Shown: positions 21,201 through 31,733 of the stretch, piece after piece
Layout: the number at the start of each line of letters is the position of its first letter
Numbering within the stretch: the first letter of the stretch is position 1
Source of the DNA: a virus
Strand: one strand, 5' to 3'
IMG/VR virus record: IMGVR_UViG_3300034104_005002
Span: 62,001 to 126,000 of that record
DNA length: 64,000 nt
Notes under the pieces: generated by a model
What the model saw: the letters and a program-made list of their open reading frames with translations, nothing else
The model's database searches: none
What the model was told of the DNA's origin: nothing
Made by a program: the position numbers and the translations under genes

Positions 21201-21415
21201 ATGTCTGATTTATAAATCAGCTCTTCCCCGGTTATAAAATTGTGTTGAGTAAAGATGAACCAATCTTCTGTCAAATTTATAAATGATGAAGAATTTCCAA
21301 GAAATTCTCTAGAAAAAATAAATCTATCGTTTGATTTAAGTTCAAACGCAGTCCCACCAGAGAACTCACCGCTAACATATTCACCATAACCAGAAGAAAA
21401 GGAAATATTGCTCAT
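18245..21415 (-). CDS. Large baseplate-cluster structural protein (1056 aa)
   Basis: This virion protein of unassigned number lies between the gp7-like gene and gp8, coupled to both sides (ATGA overlap with the gene before). It is nearly all beta-type sequence rich in Gly, Ser, Thr and Ile. GxGY repeats occur near residues 410-450 (YSGSGYRSGIQ, NPGSGYTSTNP) and 815-860 (KPGFGYFSTPQ, NSGFGYTSTSP). An InnE/RG-like piece (FKIDDEYFRVL...FFERELLGTVG) is near 195-220. A baseplate or short tail-fibre role is inferred from position. Confidence 0.75.
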   Translation of the reverse strand: MSNISFSSGYGEYVSGEFSGGTAFELKSNDRFIFSREFLGNSSSFINLTEDWFIFTQHNFITGEELIYKSDISPIKIIPTVISGITTDILPSKLYAVKVDVSTIRVSATKEDSLLAEPIYLDLDDYGSGNHSISSKDPNKNTIITLNNIIQDPIVSTAITSFILESINDSDLSVPVNNPNIFKGGELFKIDDEYFRVLSVGVGTTNNLFFERELLGTVGVSHTSNSVVTKVKGNYNIVDSFIHFTYPPYGNFFDLENGLTNGSTFSGRVFLRSGIKNTDKGPYDTNYIFDDISQQFDGLTKSFNLKVNESDVTGISTDNTILTINDVFQPPSRLTGNPIQGAYVLEENVGVTSITFTGNTNFAEYDVNLTELPRGGIIFSVASTEGFGYQPLISAGGTAIVSAAGTIRSISIGYSGSGYRSGIQTVNVGVGYSNVVGVDLEIIGTATISSGGITTVVISNPGSGYTSTNPPSVYFDAPLTYSNIPLIYSSGSSGVGTEARINIVVGQGSSVIDFTLDNFGYGYQGGDILTIAGIPTTSSANFKEFKITVDKIFNDDSTVRTIGELIIFDPIDNQFNGRRRAFSLRLNGQQTAILAKVGSDLNVENSLLVFIDTVLQVPRESYEFDGGSILTFKEPPRIGSKSTILFYGGTDNVDTELREVIETVKIGDTLTIFDNVDRFRDQNSRTVQDIISADTARTNIYNRQGISVDDEVRPVEWCPQNVDKFISGILVTKDRIIYESLIYPTAFAISGIGSTSSEIFVDNVKTFFDNANESPVTNNIRIISQAVQEQCLLSAVVSVAGTISSINIDKPGFGYFSTPQVSISPPVGLGTTAMATATAQINSSGIVTSVNIINSGFGYTSTSPVYVIVESPRQIIEIAEEVSYQGDFGIISGIGTTTGSIIFDLYIPKESYLRNSTINQVGAGISGSSGISTGYYFYVSNTSVGSTISSLDSGNNVIGISTQFIDNVYQVVSTTTKQKVVIGVGLTTVSEVVVKVNNNSSLVGVAGSGYYGDYSWGRIYNVSKSGSSEFDYYAPGITTSTVIQRLNPLKYLDYLV

Positions 21416-24400
21416 GGAATTAATGTATCGGATCTTCTAAATCGTGAAATTAAATTACTAAAAACCCTAACTTCATAATCAGAACTACTAAAGGGGGTAA
21501 AATATATTTCTAAATCGCCATTGACATTTGAATATTCTACTTCCAATTGTCCTATTGAATTTTGTATATTTAGATCACCAAATTCCACTGAATATATTTC
21601 TTGATTTGAACTATTTAACATGGTTAATAATTCCGTATAATTGATAGAACTTGAATTATTATCTTGAATTAATATTTGATGCGAACCTGCCTTAAAATCA
21701 TTATCATAAGAATAAATCAGGGTTTTTGAAGTAGTAGCCACGCCAACATAAGAACTATCTAATTTATTTCCACTAATAATAAAAGAACTAGTGCTAGTAG
21801 ATGTTGTACCTGAGATTTCAATAGACAAAGAATTTACTTCATACGGCGCGGAGCTGTTCGGTTCTACATCAATTTTAACTTCTGAATTTTCTAGGTAAAT
21901 ATTATATGATCCCACACCAGAAGGATTTCCCATATTTAAACCACCATAAGAATTATAAATTACATTTGTCCCATCATGAACATAGTTTATTTCATCAGAA
22001 TAATAGTTTCCATTTTCTTTATCGGAATATACAATAAGAACCTTTGCTGCAGATTTTGAATCTGGAATACTTAATATTGTATTAGTACTTGTCCCAACTC
22101 CAACTGTTTTGTGTGAATTAATTTGTACAACATCACCTAAAGAAATGGAACCAAGTTCATCATCAGAATCACTGATATTGAATGAAAAACTATTCACAGA
22201 GTAGACTTTATTAGAAATATCAAATGGGAAAAATTTAAGATTAATATTTAGACCATTAACCTCGGCGTTGAATGTTCCTAATTCCTTTATGGAATCATTT
22301 ACAGCATATTGATTTATTGACACAATGATGTCATCGTGCAAGAGATTAATCAAAAGAGACTGAGAATCCTGAGGATCAATTCTATCAAAAATGTGAATAG
22401 TGTACTTTTTAAATCTATATAAAAATTTATTAAAAGTATCAATATCTACATTATTTTCTCTTATAACTGGTAAAAATTTATCAGAAATATCGTCAATGAG
22501 AACAACTTTATTACCAACTGATTCAATATAATTTTGGATTCTTTTATTATTAAAGTAGATTTCATTTGAACTTGTTACACCATCAATATCAAAATAATTT
22601 TCCGTGACCAAATCAAAGTCATAGACACAATTCACATCTAAAACATTTTGAATATCATTGATAACCTCAACTGTTCCAAGACCTTGTTCCGTGTTGAAAC
22701 CAACATTATCGTGAGTCGTGTTGATTAAAAGATTTCCAAATTTTTTAAAACCAGCAGTGTGATTTAATGAATCAACGGTATCAGTCCAATCCACATATTG
22801 TTCTTCGGATCTTAAATCATATGAAAAATATTGATAATAATCACTATCATGCAGTCTTTGAAGAGAATCATTTAAGAACCCTACATTGCTATTCCAGCCT
22901 TTTTGTACGACTGAACTTGGTTCAATATCAATATATGCTTCCGGTAAATATGCATAAGTAACCTCGGAATAGTTCTTGCTTGTTACTCCAAAAATTATAT
23001 CATCAGTATTGATCTTATCTACTGAAATTACCTTGAGAATAGAATTATCAACATCCCAATTAATAACTTCACCAATCTTATTAGAAAGAGTTCTAAATTT
23101 TTCACCCCGAAGATAAATATTGGTTTTTAGTTTAATATCGAAAGAGGGTAGATATTTCTGAGGAATAGCGAAACCACTAGTATAGAAATCATCTACTGTT
23201 CCTGGATTTATTTGATCTAGGGCGAATGTAAAATTAGCCAGGCCACCAATATTAGCATTTCCGGAAAGAATTTCAAAATATTGATACCCATAATTACTTG
23301 AATTATAGCCAGAACCACTAATGGCAGAAACTCCTTCAATATAAACAAATTCGCCAGTAGAAAATGGAAATTCATCAACACTATTAAAAGGATTTTTTAA
23401 TTGAACCGTTACAATTTTTGTTCCGGAGTTAAAAGTGATTGCGGAAATTTCAAACCCATTATCATTATTTACTGGAATTATTTCAGCACCATTATCTGTA
23501 ATTTTATTTGTATTTTGAATTATTTTAACCAGATTTGAATCTAGATCATAATCTAACTCCGCAGTATGAGGGATTCTCGTTGTTTTATCAATCAGAATTA
23601 AATCTGGAGCAAATGAATATCCAAATCCTCTTTCAGTTACTGTAACTGACTCCAACTGGAACAATCTCTCAATTCTTAAAATTTGAGGAAGATTTGCCTT
23701 TGGTCTAATTGTATAATCAACAGTATAATCAAAACCAATATCTAACTTCTTAGTATTTTCAATTTGGCCAATATCGCTAGAAATTGGATTTATTACAGCA
23801 TCAGTTCCAGATTGTGTTTCAATTTTATCTATTACTGGCAGGGTATTTGAATATTCTATATTAGTTACTTTAATATTGTGAATAGGTCCAATAGCAGTCT
23901 TAGAATTTGTTGTGTAAGTTATTGAATTTTGATAAGAATTTGCCTCTGGATAATCAAAAAGTTCATAAGAGAAAGTGGTGGAGCCAACTGAAATGATTTC
24001 ATGTGGCCCAGAATATTTGCTATCTATTTTTTGTAAACCAAAGGCCTCAATTTGCTCTAAGTCAAAAGATATTTCTCTTTTAATGACCGGGGCTTCCGAA
24101 GTTGGGATGATAGCATAATATAAATTATCTTTAATATTTTCAGTGGTTAATTTATATTTTGCGGTACTATCAATTCCAACTATTCCTTCTTGAGCCAGAT
24201 TATATGTAAAGTACTCATTAATCAGGTCTTTATCTTCATATAACCTTAATGTAAATGCCGGAAAGATTTCCCCAGAAATTGTATAAGAAAGTGAGGAATC
24301 AGAAACATCAAAAATAATATTTTGATTTTTAATAATTTCTATTTTTGGATTTATTGAATAGAAGAAACCCGAACCGGAAGAAGTCAGATTAATTTCTTCT

Positions 24401-27400
24401 AGTGGGGGTGTCACCGCATCATAATAGGAATTGGCCAGTTTAAACTGATTTTTAGTGATGGGAATGACATAATACATTCCCTGGCCTGTTAATCCACCAA
24501 TAGGAGAGGTTTCATTATAAATTACTTTTTCGCCAAGTCTAAATTTATGATTATTTGATGTAATAACATTAGTTAAAACATCAATAGAATCTATGAATCT
24601 TTTATTGACACAGAATCTTCGATTATGATCATTATAAAAAATACTGTAACTTGTGGTAATTCCACTTACAACATTAACATTTACTTGGTCAAGAAGACTT
24701 AAACCGTGATTGGAATTTGTGATTACATTTACTTTATTATTTGAAATATTTGCAATAAAATTACCCTCAAAATTTGTTTTGAAACTATGATTATCACTGG
24801 TTCCTATTGAAACAAAACTTAATTCATTTCCTGATTGTCTTGTGGTGGAAATTGAAATGAGATCGTTGTTAATTTTGTTTACAAATAGTTCCTGATTTTC
24901 TAGGAGGGTAGTCGTCCCAATTCCACTAAATGAAACTTGAATTGGACTGCCACCGTTACTGGAATAGAATAGAGAATTTCCAGAAACTAGTTGGTGATTT
25001 TCTAGTAGTATAGTCTTATTAGGAATAGTGAGGAATGTAACACCAAGACCAGGATTTGAGAAAAATACAGTAGAAATACCTACTGTTCCAATTCCTAAAG
25101 ATTCTACTGGATTAAAATAGTATTCCCGATTCAATTTAAAATTATAATAAGTAGAAATACCTATATTAAATGTAAGTTTTCTTGAATCTTCAGAAAGAGT
25201 TGTATTTATTGGGTAAGTAGAAATGCCCACCGAAGACCCACCATATCCTCTCTGCACTTTAATTCTAGATGCTTTTGAATCAATTGAAAGAACTCTTACT
25301 TTTTCGTTATTAATGATAAAAACATCATTCTCTTTAAGTGGGAAATTTAAATTACCATCTACACTAAAATATGTGACGAATCCAGTAACAGCCCCCGGTT
25401 CAACAGGAGCCGATAGTGACAGAGTAGTTTGAACCGGAGTTGCTTTTATTTTTTTGTTGAGTTCAAATTCTGAATTTAGTCTAAAGGGGGTAGTGGTTTC
25501 TATATTATGTGGATTTTCAAAAAGGCCGATATGTGAGTTTTTAAATGGAATGATTTCTAGACCAGAAAATGTTGTATGAGAAACACCAATTGAATAAACC
25601 CCGACACCTTGAATTTCATTAACTCTCGCAATTGTCCCATCACTTAAAGTAATAGAATCTTCAACTTTATAATTACTTCCAGATTCAACAATTTCAAAAC
25701 CATCAACAAAAGAAGTTTTGGTTTTTATGATCTCTAGAGATTCTTCTTTTATTTTATTCGGATTTAAGAGGAATTCATATCTACTGGTATCATTTAATAG
25801 TTTATATGGGGTGGTATTTCTTAAAATCTTATTTCCCAGATCTTCAAACTTGTCAATTTGTGATGTTTTTTTATTTTTATATGTTGGACCAATAATATAA
25901 GGAAACACTGGAGTAAAATAATTAAAAAATGGCCCAGAACTTGCAACAATATTTGAAATGGTGCAGAAGTACGCATAGGTTCCTTGGGGAAATTCTGGAG
26001 TAATACAGAATCTTCCATTATTCTCATCGAGGTCTCCACTACCATCAAACAAGTAATCATCCACAAAAAAGCCAATAGGGAAAATAGATAATGGGGGTCT
26101 ATTTTCTTGACTTAGTTCAGTTGTGGTTTTTATTCTATAGCTAGATTTAAGAGCCCTTACCTGTCCAGAATTTCCATTTGCATAACTATAGGGTCCGTAG
26201 ATGGGATTTCCATCATAGGCCCAGCCAATAAGGGGGGAATGTGCATTTGAGGCAATTTCTTTCCCCTGAACAACGTTTAAATCTCTGACATTTACATTTC
26301 CGACTTTTCTAAGTAGGGATCTTCTTAGTGATCTTGGAGCATAAAGATGGGTATATTCAAGAGAATTCACGTTTCTTGCCAAGAAACCATCATCTTTTGT
26401 TATATTTTCACCCGATATTAATTTTTGTACTAGATTGACTCTTCTTGAGGCTATATTTACATTAAACTTTGCATTAAAGCCTTTTGGAATTACAGAAATA
26501 ATAGTATTATCTGGATTAAGATTTTGTCCACCATTAACAACAATTACTTGAACTAATTTTCCTTCAACAATAACAGGAGTTAAATTGACCCCGGTATCCA
26601 CCGGACCAACAACTAATTCTGGAATTTGCTGGTATCCACTACCAGAGGAGTTGACAATTACTCTAGAGATAGAACCGTTTACGATAATTGGAGTTACTTG
26701 GGCATTTCTTCCTTCTTGTATAATTAAATTGGGCTTTCTTTGATAATTTAAAATATTTGCTGAACCATAATTCTGCCCGCCTTGATCTATTTGGATAGAT
26801 TGAATTTTACCAGAAAATACCGGCTGAATTTGCCCTCTAAAATCTTGCCCCAAAAAAGAGGAAATACCTATTCTTCCAGAAAGCTCTACTTTAATTTCGG
26901 GATAATTTAGATAATGATTTCCAGAAGGTAATGATAAAATATCTACATACTTTTTCTTTTTATAATTGACATCGGCTCTTTCAATTGAAGAGGTATCTGA
27001 AAGTCTAATTTGATCGTTATCAATGACAGTAACGTAATATTGAGTAGTCTGGGCAAGACCAACAATTGGTGATCCAGAAGTCTTGTATTCAACAATCTCA
27101 CCAGAAACATATCCATGATTATTAATAATCAAAGAATCTGATGCAGTATTAATTCCAACAATTTTTACTCTCTTATTTTTATACCCGGAACCAGAATTTG
27201 TGACTTCTATTCTTGAAATTTTTTTCTTTGAACTAATCGAAGTCAATGAATGAATTCCGGTCCCAATTCCACTTAAATTAATTGGGGCAGATTGATCAAG
27301 AGCAAAGTATAACTGAACTCTTTTTGCATCAAGAGGCTTTACATAGTATTTTGAGTTTGTATCAATACCTATAACATTCTTTTGGTTGTCGGTTCTATAA

Positions 27401-29838
27401 ATAACCTCTTCATTATCTGCAAATTTGTGATCCTCGGTAAATACAATAATGTCATTTATAGTATCAACCGCTGTCTCTGAATTAAATTCAACAGAATGAA
27501 TAAATGAAACCAATTTTACTGTGGCTTCGGCACCCGCACCATTTCCGCCTGTGATTTTAATTTGTGGAACATCAAGATAATCAAACCCTGGATCAATTAC
27601 ATCAATTCTCTCAAGAGAGCCCTCAACCGCAACAGATAATGAGGCCCCAGTGCCAACTGTGTCAACAACATTTATTGTGGGTGGTTGAATTACATTGTAA
27701 CTATCACCACCATCTAGAACATCAACAGATGTAATAGGTCCATAGAAAGATGAATCTTCTGATTTAAAGTTTGAAATTTCAACCCCATTAATTAGAATAC
27801 CAACAGTTCCGGATTCAGTAACCTCTTCTTTGTCCTTTAAGATAGGAGATTCTAATTTTTTAATGATATTTTGTGGTCGAAGTGGAAGCCTATTGAAATT
27901 TAAGTCATTAAAACCTAGGGGCTCAAGAGAACCATTTGAGATTTGCCCAGAGAAGACAACAAATTCATTAGAAATAATATTTTCTGGGCTTTTTGCTAGT
28001 CTTATTGTATCTATAGAAACAACAAAAACAATATAAGAACCATCCGTTGCGATTGAATTTTGGTTTTTAAGAACAACAGATTCCCCTGTAAACAGGCCGT
28101 GTGGTCTGGAAAATACTATCTGATTTAGGCCATCATAATCACCAGAAGGAATGGTCAGAGTAAAATCGTTGATTTCAAGAGGAAATCCTAGATATGTTGG
28201 GAGAGACGGCGACGAAACATAAACACTCTTATCATAATCAGTGTAAATGTTTTGAACATTTGAATTAAAGATGCTTATATTAGAATATTTTTCAGACTGG
28301 ACATTTACTTTTGAAATATTCTTTCTTATGGTATAAGATAAAATCTCGCTTAACGGACCAGTACCCGTGATAATTACGATTTTCTCATTTTCTACAAAGT
28401 TTATGGTTCCATTATAGTTTGAATCATCAGAGGCGTAGAGAGTAAAGGAATCGCCAATTACGAAATTATGTTCATCAAAAAGAGAAACCCTATAAGAAAA
28501 ATTAGAAGAATCTTCTATTATAATTGCCTGAACATCATAGGTAACTGAAATATTAAAGAACCAGTTGTTAGCCTTCAGTTCGGAAATGTCTTCGCCTAAA
28601 GTCTTGATTTTAATTTTTTCTTTTGGCTCATAATAGAAGGTATTGTCAATATAATCAATATCACCAAGTACCCCATTTACAAACAATTCAACTCTATTTC
28701 CATTGTTATCCAATCCATAAATCAAATTATCAATTTTAATTTCTGATTTTTCTGGAATAGTATTTGAAATACCAGAACAATCTAAAAATTGATTTAAAAC
28801 CTTACTTTGATAAGATACTGTTAAAATTGTTCCATCTTCTAGGTTGATTTTTAACTCACCAGAATCTGGAAACCCAACAGTTGAATCAACATCAATATGG
28901 GCTGATCCTGAATTAACTCTAGAAGTGGATAATGTTTTGGGGTGAATACTGAATTCACTTTTTACTGTACCAGATGCATCCACATCTCGATTATAATCAA
29001 AATCAAGACTAATAATAAAATATTCTTTATTGTCTCTTATGATCTTGGTGGCCTCAATAACCGTCCCCTGGGCTGGTTCTATGGATGAAGTAGCATCCTG
29101 ATAAAGAGTGGAATTGATCAGACCATAAGGATCGCCAGAAATAACCTCCACTACGAGGTCCTTGGTGACCCTATACTGGGCATCTGATGGGCGAATTAGA
29201 AAATCTCTTGGCTTGATAACATCAACAGGCTTACCATAAAGAGCCCCGAACAACATTCTAAAAGATTCATCAGAACCCTTAGAAGAATAAAAAGACTTGG
29301 CATTTTTTGCAAAATTAGATGCATTTAGACCGGAGAAGAATTTTCTATCTTCAAATCCCGGAATAATTTTCTTTTTGGTTTGTATTGCAAATTGCTGAAG
29401 ATATAGGGCACTCAAATTTAAAACAATAGATTCACTTGAATGTCTCTCACTTTCTGATTCAGAAAATTCTAGGAACTTTCTATCAAGTTTCGTAATTCCA
29501 CTAAATCCTCTGACACAACCGATAAATTGAGTCTCTGATTTTGATTTATAAAAGATAATTTCATTATTGATTTTAATTAGACCATTATTATCCGGAAATC
29601 CTTCTGTGGAATCAGCAGTAATTGTGGTATCATTAAAACCGACATTTTGATCTAATATTGCCTCTAATCGAATATTAAAGACTACATCTAGATCAATATT
29701 TTTATCTAAATTTTGAATAAGTTCTTCCGATTTGTCGGAAAGATAATATTGACGAAGGAATTCCGAAAATAGAGGATATTCTTCTCTTACAAAAAGTGGT
29801 AATTGGGAATCTACAATCGTTGAAACGGGAATTCTCAT
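21412..29838 (-). CDS. Giant baseplate wedge protein, gp7-like, with YHYH domain (2808 aa)
   Basis: It immediately follows gp6 with an ATGA overlap, the position of gp7 in T4-like phages, but is more than twice the length of T4 gp7 (1032). The N-terminus (RIPVSTIVDSQLPLFVREEY, FLRQYYLS) is typical of cyanophage baseplate proteins here. Residues about 1200-1318 form a YHYH-type domain: IGWAYDGNPIYGPY, then GDLDENNGRFCITPEFPQGT and YPYIIGP-like sequence. GxGY-type repeats lie near 713-790 and 1020-1140, and an RGYGG-containing InnE/RG module near 1500-1540. The rest is beta-rich. I infer a wedge core with many appended surface modules; the gp7 label rests mainly on synteny. Confidence 0.78.
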   Translation of the reverse strand: MRIPVSTIVDSQLPLFVREEYPLFSEFLRQYYLSDKSEELIQNLDKNIDLDVVFNIRLEAILDQNVGFNDTTITADSTEGFPDNNGLIKINNEIIFYKSKSETQFIGCVRGFSGITKLDRKFLEFSESESERHSSESIVLNLSALYLQQFAIQTKKKIIPGFEDRKFFSGLNASNFAKNAKSFYSSKGSDESFRMLFGALYGKPVDVIKPRDFLIRPSDAQYRVTKDLVVEVISGDPYGLINSTLYQDATSSIEPAQGTVIEATKIIRDNKEYFIISLDFDYNRDVDASGTVKSEFSIHPKTLSTSRVNSGSAHIDVDSTVGFPDSGELKINLEDGTILTVSYQSKVLNQFLDCSGISNTIPEKSEIKIDNLIYGLDNNGNRVELFVNGVLGDIDYIDNTFYYEPKEKIKIKTLGEDISELKANNWFFNISVTYDVQAIIIEDSSNFSYRVSLFDEHNFVIGDSFTLYASDDSNYNGTINFVENEKIVIITGTGPLSEILSYTIRKNISKVNVQSEKYSNISIFNSNVQNIYTDYDKSVYVSSPSLPTYLGFPLEINDFTLTIPSGDYDGLNQIVFSRPHGLFTGESVVLKNQNSIATDGSYIVFVVSIDTIRLAKSPENIISNEFVVFSGQISNGSLEPLGFNDLNFNRLPLRPQNIIKKLESPILKDKEEVTESGTVGILINGVEISNFKSEDSSFYGPITSVDVLDGGDSYNVIQPPTINVVDTVGTGASLSVAVEGSLERIDVIDPGFDYLDVPQIKITGGNGAGAEATVKLVSFIHSVEFNSETAVDTINDIIVFTEDHKFADNEEVIYRTDNQKNVIGIDTNSKYYVKPLDAKRVQLYFALDQSAPINLSGIGTGIHSLTSISSKKKISRIEVTNSGSGYKNKRVKIVGINTASDSLIINNHGYVSGEIVEYKTSGSPIVGLAQTTQYYVTVIDNDQIRLSDTSSIERADVNYKKKKYVDILSLPSGNHYLNYPEIKVELSGRIGISSFLGQDFRGQIQPVFSGKIQSIQIDQGGQNYGSANILNYQRKPNLIIQEGRNAQVTPIIVNGSISRVIVNSSGSGYQQIPELVVGPVDTGVNLTPVIVEGKLVQVIVVNGGQNLNPDNTIISVIPKGFNAKFNVNIASRRVNLVQKLISGENITKDDGFLARNVNSLEYTHLYAPRSLRRSLLRKVGNVNVRDLNVVQGKEIASNAHSPLIGWAYDGNPIYGPYSYANGNSGQVRALKSSYRIKTTTELSQENRPPLSIFPIGFFVDDYLFDGSGDLDENNGRFCITPEFPQGTYAYFCTISNIVASSGPFFNYFTPVFPYIIGPTYKNKKTSQIDKFEDLGNKILRNTTPYKLLNDTSRYEFLLNPNKIKEESLEIIKTKTSFVDGFEIVESGSNYKVEDSITLSDGTIARVNEIQGVGVYSIGVSHTTFSGLEIIPFKNSHIGLFENPHNIETTTPFRLNSEFELNKKIKATPVQTTLSLSAPVEPGAVTGFVTYFSVDGNLNFPLKENDVFIINNEKVRVLSIDSKASRIKVQRGYGGSSVGISTYPINTTLSEDSRKLTFNIGISTYYNFKLNREYYFNPVESLGIGTVGISTVFFSNPGLGVTFLTIPNKTILLENHQLVSGNSLFYSSNGGSPIQVSFSGIGTTTLLENQELFVNKINNDLISISTTRQSGNELSFVSIGTSDNHSFKTNFEGNFIANISNNKVNVITNSNHGLSLLDQVNVNVVSGITTSYSIFYNDHNRRFCVNKRFIDSIDVLTNVITSNNHKFRLGEKVIYNETSPIGGLTGQGMYYVIPITKNQFKLANSYYDAVTPPLEEINLTSSGSGFFYSINPKIEIIKNQNIIFDVSDSSLSYTISGEIFPAFTLRLYEDKDLINEYFTYNLAQEGIVGIDSTAKYKLTTENIKDNLYYAIIPTSEAPVIKREISFDLEQIEAFGLQKIDSKYSGPHEIISVGSTTFSYELFDYPEANSYQNSITYTTNSKTAIGPIHNIKVTNIEYSNTLPVIDKIETQSGTDAVINPISSDIGQIENTKKLDIGFDYTVDYTIRPKANLPQILRIERLFQLESVTVTERGFGYSFAPDLILIDKTTRIPHTAELDYDLDSNLVKIIQNTNKITDNGAEIIPVNNDNGFEISAITFNSGTKIVTVQLKNPFNSVDEFPFSTGEFVYIEGVSAISGSGYNSSNYGYQYFEILSGNANIGGLANFTFALDQINPGTVDDFYTSGFAIPQKYLPSFDIKLKTNIYLRGEKFRTLSNKIGEVINWDVDNSILKVISVDKINTDDIIFGVTSKNYSEVTYAYLPEAYIDIEPSSVVQKGWNSNVGFLNDSLQRLHDSDYYQYFSYDLRSEEQYVDWTDTVDSLNHTAGFKKFGNLLINTTHDNVGFNTEQGLGTVEVINDIQNVLDVNCVYDFDLVTENYFDIDGVTSSNEIYFNNKRIQNYIESVGNKVVLIDDISDKFLPVIRENNVDIDTFNKFLYRFKKYTIHIFDRIDPQDSQSLLINLLHDDIIVSINQYAVNDSIKELGTFNAEVNGLNINLKFFPFDISNKVYSVNSFSFNISDSDDELGSISLGDVVQINSHKTVGVGTSTNTILSIPDSKSAAKVLIVYSDKENGNYYSDEINYVHDGTNVIYNSYGGLNMGNPSGVGSYNIYLENSEVKIDVEPNSSAPYEVNSLSIEISGTTSTSTSSFIISGNKLDSSYVGVATTSKTLIYSYDNDFKAGSHQILIQDNNSSSINYTELLTMLNSSNQEIYSVEFGDLNIQNSIGQLEVEYSNVNGDLEIYFTPFSSSDYEVRVFSNLISRFRRSDTLIP

Positions 29839-31733
29839 CGTCTAATAATTTTTTCTTCTAGGTAACTTGATGTAGATATGTAGTTTGATCCTGTGATGTC
29901 TGCGCCGGATGAGATATTGTCAACAATCATGTTTACGGTACTATTTGAGGTATCCAATTGTAAATAGAGATCCTGTAATCCAATCACATCATTGGATCTA
30001 GGAATTGCTGCAATTTCTATAATATTATCAAAACCAAACTTTTTAACAGTATCTCTAATATTTATTGGGTATAAAATTATTTCTCCTTTGGTGTAATGAA
30101 TTTCACCTACGTTTCTTCTAACGATATTAATTGATTCATCATCAGAAAGAGTAAACAGATAGAGACTTCCAGAATCATTAGAAGAAGGAAGGTCGGCCAA
30201 GTAAACGACTGAATTGATCCCAGGAATATAAAAACCAGAGGATTTTATATTATTTCCATTTTGATTTCTAATATGAAACGCATTTCCATAACAAATTTCA
30301 TATGTGGCGAATTTATTGACCTCCACTTTCAAGTTTCTTCTAATTTTGATCTTTGTGATGTTAGAAGTAATTGCCTCGGATGATTCATCAATTAAATTAA
30401 GAAATTTACTATACTTAAATCTTCCACCATATTTGTTTAATTCGGTTGATTTTGCATAAGACTGAATAATCTCAATCAAATTGGACCTTAGGGCCTCTGG
30501 GGAGACCGTAAAATTGGGATTATAGTAAACAGACGTGTCAAATTCGATATAAAGATACTTAAGATCAATAATTTCAGGAACAATTCCGGCCACTGCATAC
30601 TTTCTGAGAGCAGCTTTAATGTTATCTTTTACATTATTTGATAAGAATTCGCCATTTATGGGCTTTATACTGATAAAAACCTTACCAAATTGAGGTGGAG
30701 TCAGGTTTTCACCTCCAAAGGCCGAAATTGACTCGACTTCGGGATAAATTTGAGGTACTATGGCCTCATAATCAGCCGCCGTGACAGCCCGATTTTGGGC
30801 CGAATAGAGCCTCGGGGCGTATCTTTTGATAGAATCTAGGCTTTCGATGGATTTTCCACCAAATGCAGGGGTGTTGACGGTGATTCTGGAGATGTCATTG
30901 TTAACAATGCCTCCATTATTATCAAAAATACGACCAGAAAATGAAAAAGACCGAGCACCATTAGCCTCTTCACCTGATGATGTTAGGTAAGTTATGTCAA
31001 TATAGTTATTATTTTCTAGTTTTTTGCCAAAAATACCATCACCAAAGAAAATTTCATAATATTCATCCTCAATTTCTTGAATAAAGAACACTTTTGAATC
31101 AGATCTGACCTCAAAAATATCCCTACTAAGGTTATACTTAGAAGAAAAGTTTGATTGCTCACTTTCTCTTACAGTAACAGAAATCAAAGAAGTGTCAATT
31201 CCAATATTTGAAAGAATAAATCTCCGATTTCCAGAAAAAGTGAAGTTTTCTACAATAAAATTACCTTCATAAACCGTGATATTATCAAAAAAGGCCAGAC
31301 CATCAACAACCGGAACAGTAATATCATCTAAAATTGAAAAAGTAAAGTTTCTTCCATTAAATTGAGAAGAAGAAACCGCCACGGTTCCTCTTTTAAGAGT
31401 CAGAGTTAAAGGATTAGTAGTTAAATTATTGGTATCTACAAAAAATGAAATATTAGCCCGCGCTGCGGTTCTGGATCTTGGAAGATAGCCAATCTCTTTG
31501 GCCCTAGAGACGACATTTTCTCTTAGAGTAGCACTATCAAGAAAGACCTCATTTGCAATCGCATTTGCATTATAAGAATTGATGTAGGTATTATAGGCCA
31601 GAGTATTGATCAGAATACTAAAATTAGATCCTTCAAAATCATAATCAGTAAATTCTGAACTGGCTCTTAGATAGTCTCTAATAGAAACCTTAATTTGATC
31701 AAAATCTAGATTAGTAAACTGAGTAAGAGCCAT
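29835..31733 (-). CDS. 6: Baseplate wedge protein gp6
   Basis: gp6 forms the dimer ring that ties the wedges together. It has 632 aa (T4: 660). The segment KRYAPRLYSAQNRAVTAADY, followed by EAIVPQIYPEVESISAFGGE, is the conserved gp6/baseplate J-like core. The N-terminal part (FTNLDFDQIKVSIRDYLRA) is typical of cyanophage gp6. It overlaps the gp25 stop (TAATG) and the gp7-like start (ATGA), so it belongs to one tightly coupled wedge operon. Confidence 0.93.
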   Translation of the reverse strand: MALTQFTNLDFDQIKVSIRDYLRASSEFTDYDFEGSNFSILINTLAYNTYINSYNANAIANEVFLDSATLRENVVSRAKEIGYLPRSRTAARANISFFVDTNNLTTNPLTLTLKRGTVAVSSSQFNGRNFTFSILDDITVPVVDGLAFFDNITVYEGNFIVENFTFSGNRRFILSNIGIDTSLISVTVRESEQSNFSSKYNLSRDIFEVRSDSKVFFIQEIEDEYYEIFFGDGIFGKKLENNNYIDITYLTSSGEEANGARSFSFSGRIFDNNGGIVNNDISRITVNTPAFGGKSIESLDSIKRYAPRLYSAQNRAVTAADYEAIVPQIYPEVESISAFGGENLTPPQFGKVFISIKPINGEFLSNNVKDNIKAALRKYAVAGIVPEIIDLKYLYIEFDTSVYYNPNFTVSPEALRSNLIEIIQSYAKSTELNKYGGRFKYSKFLNLIDESSEAITSNITKIKIRRNLKVEVNKFATYEICYGNAFHIRNQNGNNIKSSGFYIPGINSVVYLADLPSSNDSGSLYLFTLSDDESINIVRRNVGEIHYTKGEIILYPINIRDTVKKFGFDNIIEIAAIPRSNDVIGLQDLYLQLDTSNSTVNMIVDNISSGADITGSNYISTSSYLEEKIIRR

